From positions 6,861,701 through 6,925,700 of the forward strand of contig OZ014422.1 of the NCBI GenBank assembly GCA_963965975.1: a DNA stretch of 64,000 nucleotides, in the 5' to 3' direction. This DNA comes from Xestospongia bergquistia (Eukaryota; Porifera; Demospongiae; Haplosclerida; Petrosiidae). The notes beneath the pieces are model-generated. The model was not told where the DNA came from, ran no database searches, and saw nothing but the letters and a program-made list of their open reading frames with translations. The stretch's first letter is position 1. Each line of letters opens with the position of its first letter. The position numbers were made by a program, and so were the translations under genes. Below are positions 16,271-27,513 of the stretch, in pieces.

Positions 16271-18003
16271 ATGGCAACTAAATCGTCTACAACATCAGAA
16301 CTAATAGACATAAATAAAACTCATATATTAAATTTGCTACAATTTCTTGATAAATACAAATGGATATGGGATGTTAAAATGACTGATATATTTTTATTAG
16401 ATCATTTTACTAATATCCCTTCAGAGGTAAATGACCATACCACAACATATGTTAACATAATCTAGTGGAAGGAGAACATGAAGACATGGACAATTGAGCA
16501 TTTACAGCAACTTCCAATCAATGTCAATGTAAGCATTTCATATTAAACACTTAATATTGTACTCCTTTTTTGACAGGCCAATTGGCCACAAACATTAAAA
16601 CATTTTGTACGTCAATGTCAAGAGTTATCATTGTCCTATTTTGTATCAGATCAAACAATTGAGGACATTGATATTTTGGGAGATATTGCTCGAGGAATGA
16701 ATGCAAAGAAGAAACATGAAGTACTCTTTATTTTTGAGTGGTCAATTATGTTATATGCGTAGGTATCTAGATTGTCTGGACTGGTTAAACAGGTTTGTTA
16801 TGAATCACAATGCCAATCGGTGCTAGATATTGGGTCAGGTTTGGTGAGGTACTCATTATGGATCAATTATGTCATAATGAGATCATATAGGGTTATTTGG
16901 GTAACTGTTTAACACAGCAATGTGGATTACATGTAGTTGGAATTGAGAAGGAAATGGACAGAGTGGCCACAGCCCAAACTCGAGCTCATAAACTTCATGA
17001 TGTTTCTTTAGCACCTAAATCATTATTTTTAAAAGTAGATACTTCAGCAGAATGTATTGAATCTATGACAAACTTAACTACTACTTTACCAGGTTAATCG
17101 ACTAAACAGGGACTAGTAATTATACTACTTAATTAACAGGGGCTATTTGTGTCACAGGCCTACATTGCTGTGGAGATCTAACTCCATCATTACTTCATCT
17201 TTTCTCTTCTCTCTCAACTCTTCAATCTCTTGTCCTTGTACCTTGTTGTTATCATAAACTATCTAAACCACACCTCCCTCTCAGTGACTCACTCCGACAA
17301 ATATTACACACCAATGGAATGTTGTCCTATATTACCATATATGGATTAAGACTAGCAGCTCAAGACTCTTATAAAAAGTATCAATACTATTGAGTCAAAT
17401 CTTGATATTATCACATATCGTAGATGGTTATCACAAAGTGCATCTGATCATAGTCGTCATCAAAGAAATGTTATATACAGAGCTATAGCTGAAGTGGTTT
17501 TACATGACGGTCAGTGTCTATTTAGTGTTCATTCATTAGTCATTGTCTGTTCATAGAACTCATCCATCCTGTTGCCAATAATTTGGGACGATCTTTACGT
17601 AAAGTAAATTTTGATACATTTGATGGATTTTGCAGTGACTTTATCAAAGATATATCACAATTATTACCAGGTATAGCACTTTAATAATTGTATGTATTTA
17701 TTTCTGATAGATTTAGAAACAGAGCATGTTCGTAGTTTGCTGTTAAAGACACATGATAAGTTTAACCCTTTGTTTCCTCTTATTGAACCCTTTACGGTGA
17801 GTGTAATTATACATTAATTAGTTTTAATTACAGGATCCTAGGGGCTACAAGTATGCATTCAACAAACAATAGAATCTCTCATATTACTGGATTGGTTACT
17901 GTTTTTACAAGAGAGAGACATACAGACTGATCTTATACCAATATTTAATGATCAGATATCACCAAGATGTATGGCTATTGTAGCAAAAAAAGTTTTATTT
18001 TAA
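16271..18003 (+). CDS. METTL25B: METTL25B/RRNAD1-like methyltransferase (apparent frameshift)
   Basis: Putative SAM-dependent methyltransferase of the METTL25/RRNAD1 family; its substrate is not established here. Start MATKSSTTSELIDIN; then KKKHEVSRLSGLVKQ before the SAM-site glycine motif SVLDIGSG, followed by LHVVGIEKE, TGLHCCGDLTPSLL and VPCCYHKLS. The C-terminus SLILLDWLLFLQERD and IPIFNDQISPRCMAIVAKK matches RRNAD1 well. In the exon after CCYHKLS the frame runs into TGA. It is restored if the A5 run at 17373-17377 had one A fewer, after which reading continues through SINTIESNLD and the later exons. So either a homopolymer sequencing error or a broken allele. The true 5' end may lie in the N gap. 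Confidence 0.8.
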
Positions 18004-18034
18004 AAACACTCGAACACAAATTTATCAAAATTTA

Positions 18035-18799
18035 TTATTTTGATGGTTTAGCTTCTAATAATTGCTCTTCTCTGATTCTTTTTTCAAGTTCCTTTTTTGT
18101 TTGAAGATCACGGGATATCCTTAACTCCTTCAGTTTATTAGATCTTGCCTGTGTATTGAGACTAACACACATTATTGTAATATATATTAATTTACATGAA
18201 GACGTTTCATTTTTTTATCTATAGTAGCAATATTTTTTTGAATAGAAATCAACTTCTGTTTATAAACTGGAATTTCTTGAAGCTATAAAAAAAGAAAAGA
18301 AATTTTATGATGATGTAATTTGCTATAATTATAATGTGTTTTGTGGTCGGATATGAGATACCACAAGTTATTTGAAGTACTCTCTTAGTGGTTGTGGAAT
18401 GTATTCAGTTATATCAATGACATGGACATTTGACTCTGTAGGAAAACTCCCACTGGTGTAACATACAAGACTCTAATTACATCAGTGAGCAATACCACAC
18501 AACTAGTTTGTATCCGACTGACCAACTCATTAATATCTTCCGATCGAGTGGTATCTTCAAAATGAGCTCCTTTATTTTGTATTGATGATAACATTTCTTC
18601 TTGATTAGCGCTAAAAATAGAAAGACAGGAAATAAATAAATAGATAATTATAGGGTACTGACGTTAATTCTTGTAAACTTTTTTCAACTCTAATAGCTTC
18701 TGGTTGAAGGACATTGAGAAATCCGTCAGTCAAATCTGATAATGTTTCAGATGAAAAGACATTACAAGTTTCTTTATTAATAGAAGAGTTGGCTGCCAT
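18035..18799 (-). CDS. BLOC1S6: Pallidin-like BLOC-1 subunit
   Basis: Small coiled-coil protein. Start MAANSSINKETCNVFSSE; then LSDLTDGFLNVLQPEAIRV and EKSLQELTSANQEEMLSS, which resemble the pallidin segment with LQELTQNQ. The C-terminal exons KLISIQKNIATIDKKMKRLH and ARSNKLKELRISRDLQTKKE have the same heptad-rich layout and basic end as pallidin. Length is about 150 aa against 172 in human. BLOC-1 acts in endosome-to-lysosome-related organelle trafficking. One middle intron could be spliced two ways (see findings). It converges on the METTL25B-like gene with 31 bp between stops. The identification is by pattern and moderately sure. Confidence 0.55.
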
Positions 18800-18887
18800 A
18801 ACAACCTAAACAAAGACACAGTTATGACTAGTTTAATTAACAAATCAAATAGCGTGCTTGTTAGCAAAGAGGCTAGCATACCAGACT

Positions 18888-19577
18888 ATGAGTGAGGAAT
18901 GTGTAATTCATTACCGCTACTACTTAAGACGAACGTACAGGGCTAACCGCAACTATTTGCAAGATGCGTAGGACGTGGTCTTTTTTAGCTCGAGCCATCG
19001 ACTCGTTCGCTTAGTTGGAGATGTTGCGACTCTTGAGCGCCTGTACGACAAAGGAATAGTCTGTTATAAACGAAGGATTACGGCCACTGAACGTCAAAGG
19101 TAAGCCCAATTAGAATTTGTAATATTTTCAAAACATTTTATTGTCTAAATTGGCAAGTTGGCTTTTATTACTAATAAAAACTGACTATAATAATAATATT
19201 GGAGTAAAGACTGCTCATTAGTACACTCAGACAGTACTAGTGTTAGGACACCTTGCGAGCACAAACCTGAAAGATATCTACCATCTGTTGTCGTGTATAC
19301 AGTCTGTGATTATATAAGTATAGACAAACTGCGGTATCTCTCAGACAGTGAGCTGACTAAAGCCGAGCTGAATTATCTCTAAATTATATATACTAAAAGC
19401 TAAAGTGAAGATATGAAGATTGCTGGTCATGTAGTAACATTGTCTTGTATTCCCAGGAGAAAATAACCATGTGTGTACTTATATAGGTCAGTGTGGAGAG
19501 CTAGCAGCCCTGGTGGTCACTGGGAGCAGTTAACTCATGAAACTATGTCAAATATGATGGAGGAGTATATCAAATGA
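18888..19577 (+). pseudogene. Doubtful small gene with an in-frame TAG
   Basis: Not recognised. From ATG at 18888 the frame reads MSEECVIHYRYYLRRTYRA onward, meets one TAG at 18969-18971, then stays open (SSHRLVRLVGDVATLERLYD, KGIVCYKRRITATERQ) to a good donor at 19100. The phase then fits an acceptor before 19487 (SVWRASSPGGHWEQL) and a stop at 19575. A 21-nt gtagga...ttttttag stretch spans the TAG and its removal keeps frame, but that is very short for an intron. The segment 18890-19095 is CpG-rich compared with its neighbours. The middle part loosely recalls a death-fold (CARD-like) helix pattern; this is inference only. Total would be about 93-100 aa. It lies head-to-head with the pallidin-like gene, 88 bp apart, so part of it could instead be promoter sequence. 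Confidence 0.3.
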
Positions 19578-20161
19578 CAGGCTTCATTTAATTTGTACAT
19601 ACTTAGTAGTACACTGGCCACTTATGTCACACAATTACAATATTAGTTGTAGATTAGTGGTTTCAACTAGGAAGACAATGGGTTGAGTACACAGGGTATA
19701 GGTAGTAATAAAAGATGGGCGTGACCATCATCACTACCTGTGCACCTGTGTGCCCAAATCATTCTCTCTTGTTCAATTTGTATAATAACAACTGGAGTTG
19801 GTACGTGTGCCTTATTTGGGATATAATTATAATAATATTATACGAGTATAACCCCTTAATCAGTTTGCAATTATTGGTATTGTAATTGTTTATCTCCTTC
19901 ATCAATAATAATTATGGAGCTATTATTTATAAGATTACAGGGTTAATAATGGATTGTGCCAATTACTCATTATTAATGATACAATAGAAATTTATATGAT
20001 TATACAAGCAAATTATATATATATTTTATTGAAAAACACACATTTTATTCAATACTCACTGATTTATGATTGGGAGAGTAACAGCAGTTTCCTAACAGAG
20101 ATAGGTGTGGCTAAGTTAGGTTTTGTAGGTGTGGCTCATCTCAACCGCACCTTTCTTCAAA

Positions 20162-20930
20162 ATGGCTGAAATTATCAAGTTGTTATTGTCTCTGTTTCTA
20201 TTATTTACAATGAATCAATCTGTTCTACCATATTCAATACATAAACGTGAAGTTAATGGAAGTGGTAATGGAAGTGGTAATGGAAATGAAAATTCTTGTG
20301 AAGAGCAGATAATGGATCTCAGAGCTAAATTAAACAGTCTTGAACAAGAAGTGGCCAATTTAACACATGTCATTGATTTGAAGGTTCAAGGTATAGATGA
20401 TGCTATCAATAGACAGATTGAAAATGCTACTGCTCCTTTGGAAACACAAATCAAACTTTTGTGGGACAAAGTTATTCAAACTAATATGACCACACCCATT
20501 TTAAATGATAGTATTGTTAATGTTAGCAATACTAGCTCAGTGATGTCAGCACATTTAACTTCCCAAACTCCACTTACTAGTTCCACAACACCACCTTTAC
20601 CTTCCCAAATTCCACTTACTGATCCCATAACACCACCTACATCTCAGTCTAGCAACACATTACTTGGAGTTGTGATATCTGTCTTTGCTATTTTAATAAT
20701 AGGACTATTACTTTATGTGGCTTATCAATATCGCTATCAGGTATATAAAGTTATAATATTGTGTTTTGTTAATGATGACTTGTCTTTAGATACGTACTTG
20801 GATTTTGTCAAAGGAAGAACCAGTTCAATGTGTTTCTTCGGCTGAAAATGACGAAACAATTCTCCCTATGCATGTACGTAGTAAAGGCAACAAGAAGTAC
20901 CAAAGATTACCTAATGATCATAATGATTAA
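20162..20930 (+). CDS. Single-pass membrane protein, coiled-coil plus Ser/Thr/Pro stalk
   Basis: No family recognised. Two exons (20162-20740 and 20790-20930) give 239 aa. Signal peptide MAEIIKLLLSLFLLFTMNQS; a KREV possible dibasic site near residue 30; an SGNG repeat; a coiled-coil from about residue 50 to 110 with NLT/NAT/NMT sequons; a Thr/Pro-rich stalk (about 130-165) containing two repeats of SQ(T/I)PLT; a transmembrane helix (LLGVVISVFAILIIGLLLYV) around 170-190; and a 48-residue basic cytoplasmic tail ending YQRLPNDHND. Type I topology is predicted from these features. Probably a cell-surface protein restricted to the lineage. Confidence 0.8.
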
Positions 20931-21074
20931 AAGTTTTTTTTTAACATCCAACTTTTATATGTTTTACTGTAATTCTTTAATAATATTCATTGTCATAGTA
21001 GCATCACGTGATGATCATAACTTTGAGTTTTAGTCGGTGACTGTGAATTGTATCTTGACGAGCTGAGCATCAAA

Positions 21075-23023
21075 ATGACTCTGGAGAAATTCAGCCAGAA
21101 CTTTTGGGTTAGTTGTGACATTTCTATTAACCACAACAGCAGTAATACTTGAAGTGGCCTTTATTTAGAATGAGAGTGATCTACTTTGTATCCTTACTAT
21201 ATATCTCTTTTATAAAGGGGCCAGATTTTTGTAATACTGCTGGATTTGATTGTTTAGTAAAAAGATTAAAAGAAGGAAAACAGATGACAATGGATTTTGA
21301 AGAATACTTAGAAAAGAGGTACCGCTGTTAGCAACATTTATGCAAGCATAACTTTCGCTTATCCTGTGTTTATGATAACTTAATGTATCATAACTTTATG
21401 TATCATAACTTAATGTATTGTAGATTGTGTGTGTGTATACAATGTTTTTGTAACGAAAGAACTTGTCTTTATAACTGTTTACTTGTTCTCATGAGTATAT
21501 ACAAAACTTAATGCCTCAATCTAGGGCAAAAATTGAAAGGCAATATGCTGAGGATTTAGTTAGGTTGGGTAAGACTGCTGCTGGTAAAGATGAAATTGGG
21601 TATGTTATATTCTAATATTGAATGTTTACTAATAACATTTTAGAACTTTAAGACGCTCTTGGGAACAGTTGAAGACAGAGACTGAAACAACGGGTCGACT
21701 TCACATGCAACTTTCATTAAGACTACAGGAAGACATTTTAAAATCTGTGAAAGAGTTCAGGAACAATCAAAAGGAAGTTAGGAAGAAGGTAAGTGTACTT
21801 TGCTGTTGTCATAGCAACGTATCACATTTAATATACAGAGTGAGGATACTGTAAAAAGAGCTCAAGTTCATAAGAGAAACTGCTTTGAGAAAAACAACAG
21901 AGTATGTATATTGTAACCATAGCAACTGACCACACCCATTTAGTTACGTTCAACATATGAAGCAAAATGTCGAGAGTCAGACAGAGCACAAGAGCAAATG
22001 CATAAATTAGAGACTAATCCTTTAACAAAAGCAAAAGATCTACAAGCAGTAAGAAGATACATCGGATACTCTTAAATTTCTTTTCTGTTTAGTCACACAA
22101 GAAGGTTGAAGGTGCTAAAGCAGCATCTAACAATGCTGATATACAGTATCAAGAAGCTGTCAAGACATTGGAAGAAGGTCGAGTTCTTTGGGAGAGAGAA
22201 ATGGAGTATTTGTGTCAAAAATTTCAAGAGTTAGAGGAACAACGTATAGCTTTTATACGTCATCAAATGTGGACATTAACTAATTTCTGTTCTCAGACTT
22301 ATGTTGATGATGATGAGGTAATATTGTGACTACTAAATTGATATAAAATGAATACAGGGTTAAAAACATGAAAAATTGAATTAAATTTTGTCTTTGTTGA
22401 TAGGCAAATGAAAATATTCGCAAATTACTAGAAAATTGTAATGTAGATGAAGACATTGATTTGTTTATTAGGGAAAGAGCAACAGGCTCAGAAAGACCAG
22501 GTACAGAGATTATCATTAAGTCTATTAACTTGAGACACTATTCTTAACAGCTCCAATACCATATGAAAACTTTTATAATCCTCGTAATACAGCTACCATT
22601 CCTGGTGTCCCCACACTTGGGAGCACACCCCCTCGTAAAGAATTGCCTCCTTTACCAGTAGAAGATGAACCATTACAACCTGAAGCTGACAGTATGAATA
22701 TTGTATTATCATTAATAATAGTGCATCAATACTTATTTAGGTACCTACTCTGTTCCAACATTACCAATGCCACAAGAATCTCACTACAGTGTTCCACATG
22801 GATCTGATCTTGTGATAGCAGTCTATGATTATGATGCACAAGGAGAGCAGGTGAGTGGGTGGAGCTTAAAGAGGTGTGGTCAGTTTTGTTTTAGGAATTA
22901 TCATTGAAGGAAGGTGAGATTGTCACTGTTATTGGCAAAGAAGACACAGTGTGGTGGTGTGGGAAGTTGAGGGAAAAGATTGGTATGTTTCCTGCTGCTT
23001 ATGTTGAAAACTATTCTCCATAA
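21075..23023 (+). CDS. PSTPIP1: F-BAR/SH3 protein, PSTPIP-like
   Basis: Membrane-curving actin adaptor. Start MTLEKFSQNFWGPDF, then GFDCLVKRLKEGKQMTMDF and EEYLEKR match the N-terminal FCH part of PSTPIP1/2. The helical F-BAR continues through several exons (YAEDLVRLGKTA; TLRRSWEQLKTETETTGRLH; KSVKEFRNNQKEVRKK). The segment NIRKLLENCNVDEDIDLFI, then RATGSERPAPIPYENFYNP, matches the PSTPIP C-terminal F-BAR boundary. The SH3 domain is VIAVYDYDAQGEQELSLKEG, then WWWCGKLREKIGMFPAAYVE, at the end of the protein. One exon carries the proline-rich linker (about 22590-22690). Paralogue assignment (1 or 2) is not possible. Confidence 0.88.
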
Positions 23024-23731
23024 CGTTTTCAAGTATCATTTGTATAGCCATGACTCATTGATTAGTACAATGTGTGTTAGTATTTTTAACGTGTCTCATT
23101 TCATAGTTTTTGAAATTATTTTTTGGTCAAAAAATCATGAAATAGAGTGAAAAAAATTGAGTATATTGTTCTGAAAAAAAGCTTGAATCAACTCCAAAAC
23201 ATTAATGATAAGTTTTAAAAATTATCTTGAGAACAACATGATTAAGTTAATAGAACTATATAGAGTGATACAAACTTGATTAATACCACTAAGAAAAAAA
23301 TTGGCAAAGGAATAAATGATAATATTATTAAAAATCACTTATGAGAGAATATAATGAAGTATCTACACGTACATGGCACCTGTGCCAATGTTAATATACA
23401 ATGTCCAATAACAATAATCCCCTTAAAAAAAGAGGATACCCCTGTAATAACTATGTTAATATGATGACAAAAATAATGAGCTCTATAGTACATGACATAT
23501 ATGATTAAGATTAATGTACAAGACCACGCCTAAAGGTGTGGCCAATACTTACAGACACAGTAGGATTGTGTTGAAAAATGCCAAAATAACTTGTAATAAA
23601 ATAAGTCTCAACTCAAGCGATACATGCAGCAAAAAAACCAAAAACTAGACAGCTCATCTCTAAAAATTTTTCTTGTGGTGACACAACAAACAAATAGGTA
23701 GATTGAGTGATTTGACAAATACATAAGGTTG
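23024..23731. other. Intergenic stretch, 708 bp
   Basis: AT-rich spacer between the convergent PSTPIP-like and CPEB1 genes. It holds presumed 3' UTRs. I see no coding pattern, tRNA or clear repeat unit. Confidence 0.6.
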
Positions 23732-26411
23732 TCACAGTGGACGAGGCATTGATTTGCTCGTACGAGTGAGTGGGCGGTGACCCAAGAAGCCTTCATTGTT
23801 GTGCTGCCATTGCCAACACGCTCGGCAAAAATATTTGAAGCATTGAAAATCTCGGCAAAAATAAGGACCAACGACCCGCCCACAAACTGAACAAAGATTG
23901 TCTTCAAGATAAGGATCAATTTGGACCTGTCACAAGAAAAAATAATTGATCATGTGATGATTTATATCAGTCATGTGATAATCAGTAGCTCACTTTCTTG
24001 GAAAAGTTTGGTGTCTTAATCTCAACAAATCCAGCTTTAACAGCCTTCATAAACCCATGAAAATTTCCAAAGGTGACACGCCCACTCCCAATAGGATATT
24101 TATACTTGTCTGTGTCTATGCCGGCATAGACCACGCCCCCAAACAGATCGTCCATTATGTGTGCCAAGGAGTCTATTAAAAGGAAAACACAAACCAACAC
24201 CTAACCACCTATCATAGCCACCTGGATTTCCTAGAACACCAGGTGCACCTTATTATTTATTCATATACAATTACCATAGCAACTATTAATCTAACTAATA
24301 ACCATACCAGCATTGATCAGACCATGAAGTCCACCTACAAACACAGTTCGATTGGGATCAAGACGAGGGGATGGAGAACGTATAGAATTGCTATCAGAAA
24401 GTGCCCAGGGTATAACTTGGACCTAATAATACATTCATTAATAATGTAAATACAGGGAATATATAATTTACCTCTTTGTTTCTAATCCTTCGACTGGAAA
24501 CTTTATAGAAATATTGACCACCATTAGAAGGATTATGGGTACATGTCATTAACAGTGCTTTAACTGACTTCTCCATCTCAAATGTTAAATAAACATACCC
24601 TATACAATAAACAAGACAAACCAGTTACCTAAACCTGTTATCTTAGACTCAACAAAGAAGTCAAACTGTTTATTCACACAAGGAGAAGTGACTAATGTCA
24701 GTAATATGTTGACATCATGTTGCTATAGCAATGAATACAAGACTCATTTCGTCTTTACAGATTGAGAAATACTTTGCCAAAAGAGTTGAATTAATAGCCT
24801 ATGTTTAATGTTATTATCATGTTGGGCTGTTACTAAAGTCTAAACAGTCAGTGACTATCTTCACACTTTAATACAATGGTGTCTTCCTATTCAAAGGTAC
24901 ATATGTACTGTAACTGCATTGTCTACAATGTAATGCTTACAAGAGCCAATACAATGACTTGCAAAAATCACTTCTACATGGATCCATTCCTGTCTCTTAT
25001 ACATCCATTTTACATGCTATCTGTCTATTACTTAACAAATCATTCATCCATTTAATTTGTTATCAATCCAGTCATCTATTAACTGACCCTTAGGTGGATG
25101 ACGATTATGCTTGCTTTCTTTTCCAGGCCAGTCAACACTTAGATTACCAAATGGTTGAAACAAAGATAGGAGAGTTGCTTCAGTTGTATCCCAAGGTACA
25201 CCACCCAAAAAAACACGAGGAGAATAGGTTGGATTCTTGTACCGACGTGGAGGCAGCTGTCCACTCCAAGTACATATCAAAGTTGGTGCTATATAATATA
25301 TAAAACTATTGATGGGAATTGAGACAAAAATGGGCTCAACAGTAATGCCAGTCCCTCCTCTTGAGGTTCATATAAACCCTCCCCTTGTTCATTCTCAAAT
25401 GTTACCAAGGTCAACCCAACTGTCCACATGGGCTGATGCATATCACCACAAACAAATATGGCTTCGCTATTATCCATTATTTCATACCATTTATCTAGTA
25501 CTCTACATAATACATCCATTAATCTACACTATACATCCATAATTACCACCATGTGTCCAACACAATGCATCCATAATTACCATTTCCAAGTGGCTGTTGC
25601 TGTCTTGTTGAGAAAAAGGTTGAGGTACTGTTTGAAGGTTGCTGTTGGTAAGGTCCACTTTGATGACACAAAACATCATAGGCATTTCTACTTCCTCCAT
25701 AATTAGCAGGTGGTTGGTACATGGCAGAAAAAGGGGAACCCCACGAGAGTGGTGGTTGGAGTGAGAGAGAAAGAGAGTCTTTCAAAAGATGAGACGAGGG
25801 CAAGAGTGGATCAGGGGAAATTGGAGGAATTAGGTGATAATCTCCATGCTCATTGAAAGGAGTTTCACCAGCAGGACTTATAGTCAACCGATTCTAACAG
25901 AAAGGTAAATGTTTTACAAACAAATATAAATCTTAACGTACCAACATGGACGTCAATGTCGATGTCGATGTAATGGCTTCGTTGAGAGAAAGAGGTGAGT
26001 TTCTTGATGATGATGGTAGGCTACCTGCTCCAGGGGAGTCCAGCCCAGAGTCAATACTGGACTCACTGCTGCTGCTGTTTAGAATAGGGAGTTCTACAAG
26101 TCTGCCATATGTCCAAGGCGTTTGGTTACTTGCTGATACGCCAGGATCTAAAATACAGACATAATGGAGATAACAATGGAGATATACTTACCGTTTATAG
26201 GCGATGTGCTGGCGGAGGTTGGTTCCGACTTAATTTCGTCTATTCTGTCTTCTGCCATTTTTTGTTTCTCTTCCATTAACTAGAGAAAGAAGAAAAGAAT
26301 TCGAAAGGTTCGAATTGTCGGCGGCCATGAGGTAGATGGATAACACGTGTTTTCATAGTGGGTCAACAGCTCGCTTACCTGGTGATGACCTACAGTCTCT
26401 GAATATGCCAT
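23732..26411 (-). CDS. CPEB1: Cytoplasmic polyadenylation element-binding protein CPEB1
   Basis: Sequence-specific mRNA-binding regulator of cytoplasmic polyadenylation and translation. The start [11 protein letters not shown] is chosen at the first ATG, followed by [20 protein letters not shown] and serine/proline-rich disordered exons. RRM1: [20 protein letters not shown], then [20 protein letters not shown] (about 25080-25240), [17 protein letters not shown] and [14 protein letters not shown]2: [18 protein letters not shown], then [20 protein letters not shown] and [11 protein letters not shown] (about 24010-24400). C-terminal ZZ-type zinc-binding domain: [15 protein letters not shown], then [19 protein letters not shown], ending SMPRPL. 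It is much closer to CPEB1 than to CPEB2-4. About eight introns. Confidence 0.95.
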
Positions 26412-27152
26412 TACGTCTAAATAACGCTATATTATCTGTAAATGGACTCTAATATCTTTCAGCAACGAGACCTCAGATAGAGAGCTTTAACACAAGCAAC
26501 GTGGAGAGTGAAAGCTGGCGGGCAATACAACCGGATTATAACGGGCGGCACATGGCCTTGTGGTCTGACGTAATATACATAATTTATATTGATCAATATA
26601 ATTTATCATGTATACTATATTAAAAGTGCTACGTAGTTAATGTAAGGGTTGTCCAATGAGATTCATCATCTCTTGTTGTTCACAAAGAAAAGTAATAGTG
26701 AAACATCAAGAGCCCTTCACTAAAAAGAATTGACACCTGTGTCTTGTCCATTCTCTATTGAGGTTCATGCTTGTCTTTTAGACGTGCAAACATGTGTACT
26801 GTATATTGTAATGAGATCTATTAAAACCTAACCCATCCTGAAAAGACATATGTAATAGTATTACAATAGTTATGTACAATATTGTATCAGTTTGTTTATT
26901 GATAATAAATGATGTCTCCAGAGAGAGAGAGAGAGAGAGAAATTTTCTCAAAAATATGAAATATCTCAAGTAATCTTATTAATTTAATTGTTTACAAACA
27001 AGCTATATATCCAATAAAATCAATATTTTATATTATAATATGTCCTATTAGTATTGTTGCTATGGTAACGTAATCTTGTTACAATCCAATCACTGTCACC
27101 TTACTAACAGCAACTGACAGCTACTGCGTACATACAAGATGCGCCCACCTAA
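26412..27152. other. Intergenic stretch, 741 bp
   Basis: Contains the CPEB1 promoter and 5' UTR, an (GA)n tract at 26918-26940 and a perfect X-box-like palindrome (gttgctatggtaac) at 27056-27069. No gene seen. Confidence 0.6.
26918..26940 (+). repeat. (GA)n microsatellite
   Basis: About 11 GA dinucleotides. Confidence 0.9.
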
Positions 27153-27414
27153 TTAATGATGGTGGGTGGAATATTTTTCTGGATGTCGTGGTTTATAATA
27201 GAACTCTTCCCATCCAACTAACACAAGAAATGCTGCAAATCCTAGTCCAAGACCGGGAAACATTCGACGAACATTTGCCCTCTTATTGATATCAGGAGCA
27301 TATCTAACAAAAAAACGAATAGACTTGGTCATGAGACGCCCCAGATACTTACCTCCATGCTTCAAATCTCGCCCATGGGTCTCTTTGAGGTACTTTAACT
27401 TGATGTCCAGACAT
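27153..27414 (-). CDS. NDUFB3: NADH dehydrogenase 1 beta subcomplex subunit 3 (complex I B12)
   Basis: Accessory subunit of the membrane arm of mitochondrial complex I. Two exons (27353-27414 and 27153-27303) give only 70 aa. MSGHQVKVPQRDPWARFEAW corresponds to the RDPWGRNEAWRY block of vertebrate NDUFB3. It is followed by NVRRMFPGLGLGFAAFLVLV (single membrane helix; the vertebrate counterpart is KWGFAAFVVAVG) and a charged end with a histidine cluster (THHH), as the vertebrate protein ends KKHH. The N-terminal part before the RDPW block is shorter than in vertebrates. It lies 99 bp downstream of the parkin stop on the same strand. Confidence 0.88.
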
Positions 27415-27513
27415 AGCATACAGCTACACCAAACAGTCACCACATTGACCACACCCACTGATATAACTAGTTATTTAACTATTTCTTGACAAAACAAAAA
27501 ATCTATTTAAAAT

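Noticed and set aside
23940..23990. Possible extra CPEB1 exon or E-box promoter
   Set aside because: Only paired tcatgtga words within an intron between the RRM2 and ZZ exons.
25289..25542. Open frames on both strands inside CPEB1
   Set aside because: Introns and flanks of CPEB1 exons; no independent domain seen.
26300..26325. gttcgaat, similar to a tRNA T-loop/B-box
   Set aside because: No A-box, acceptor stem or cloverleaf around it; no tRNA was found anywhere in the window.
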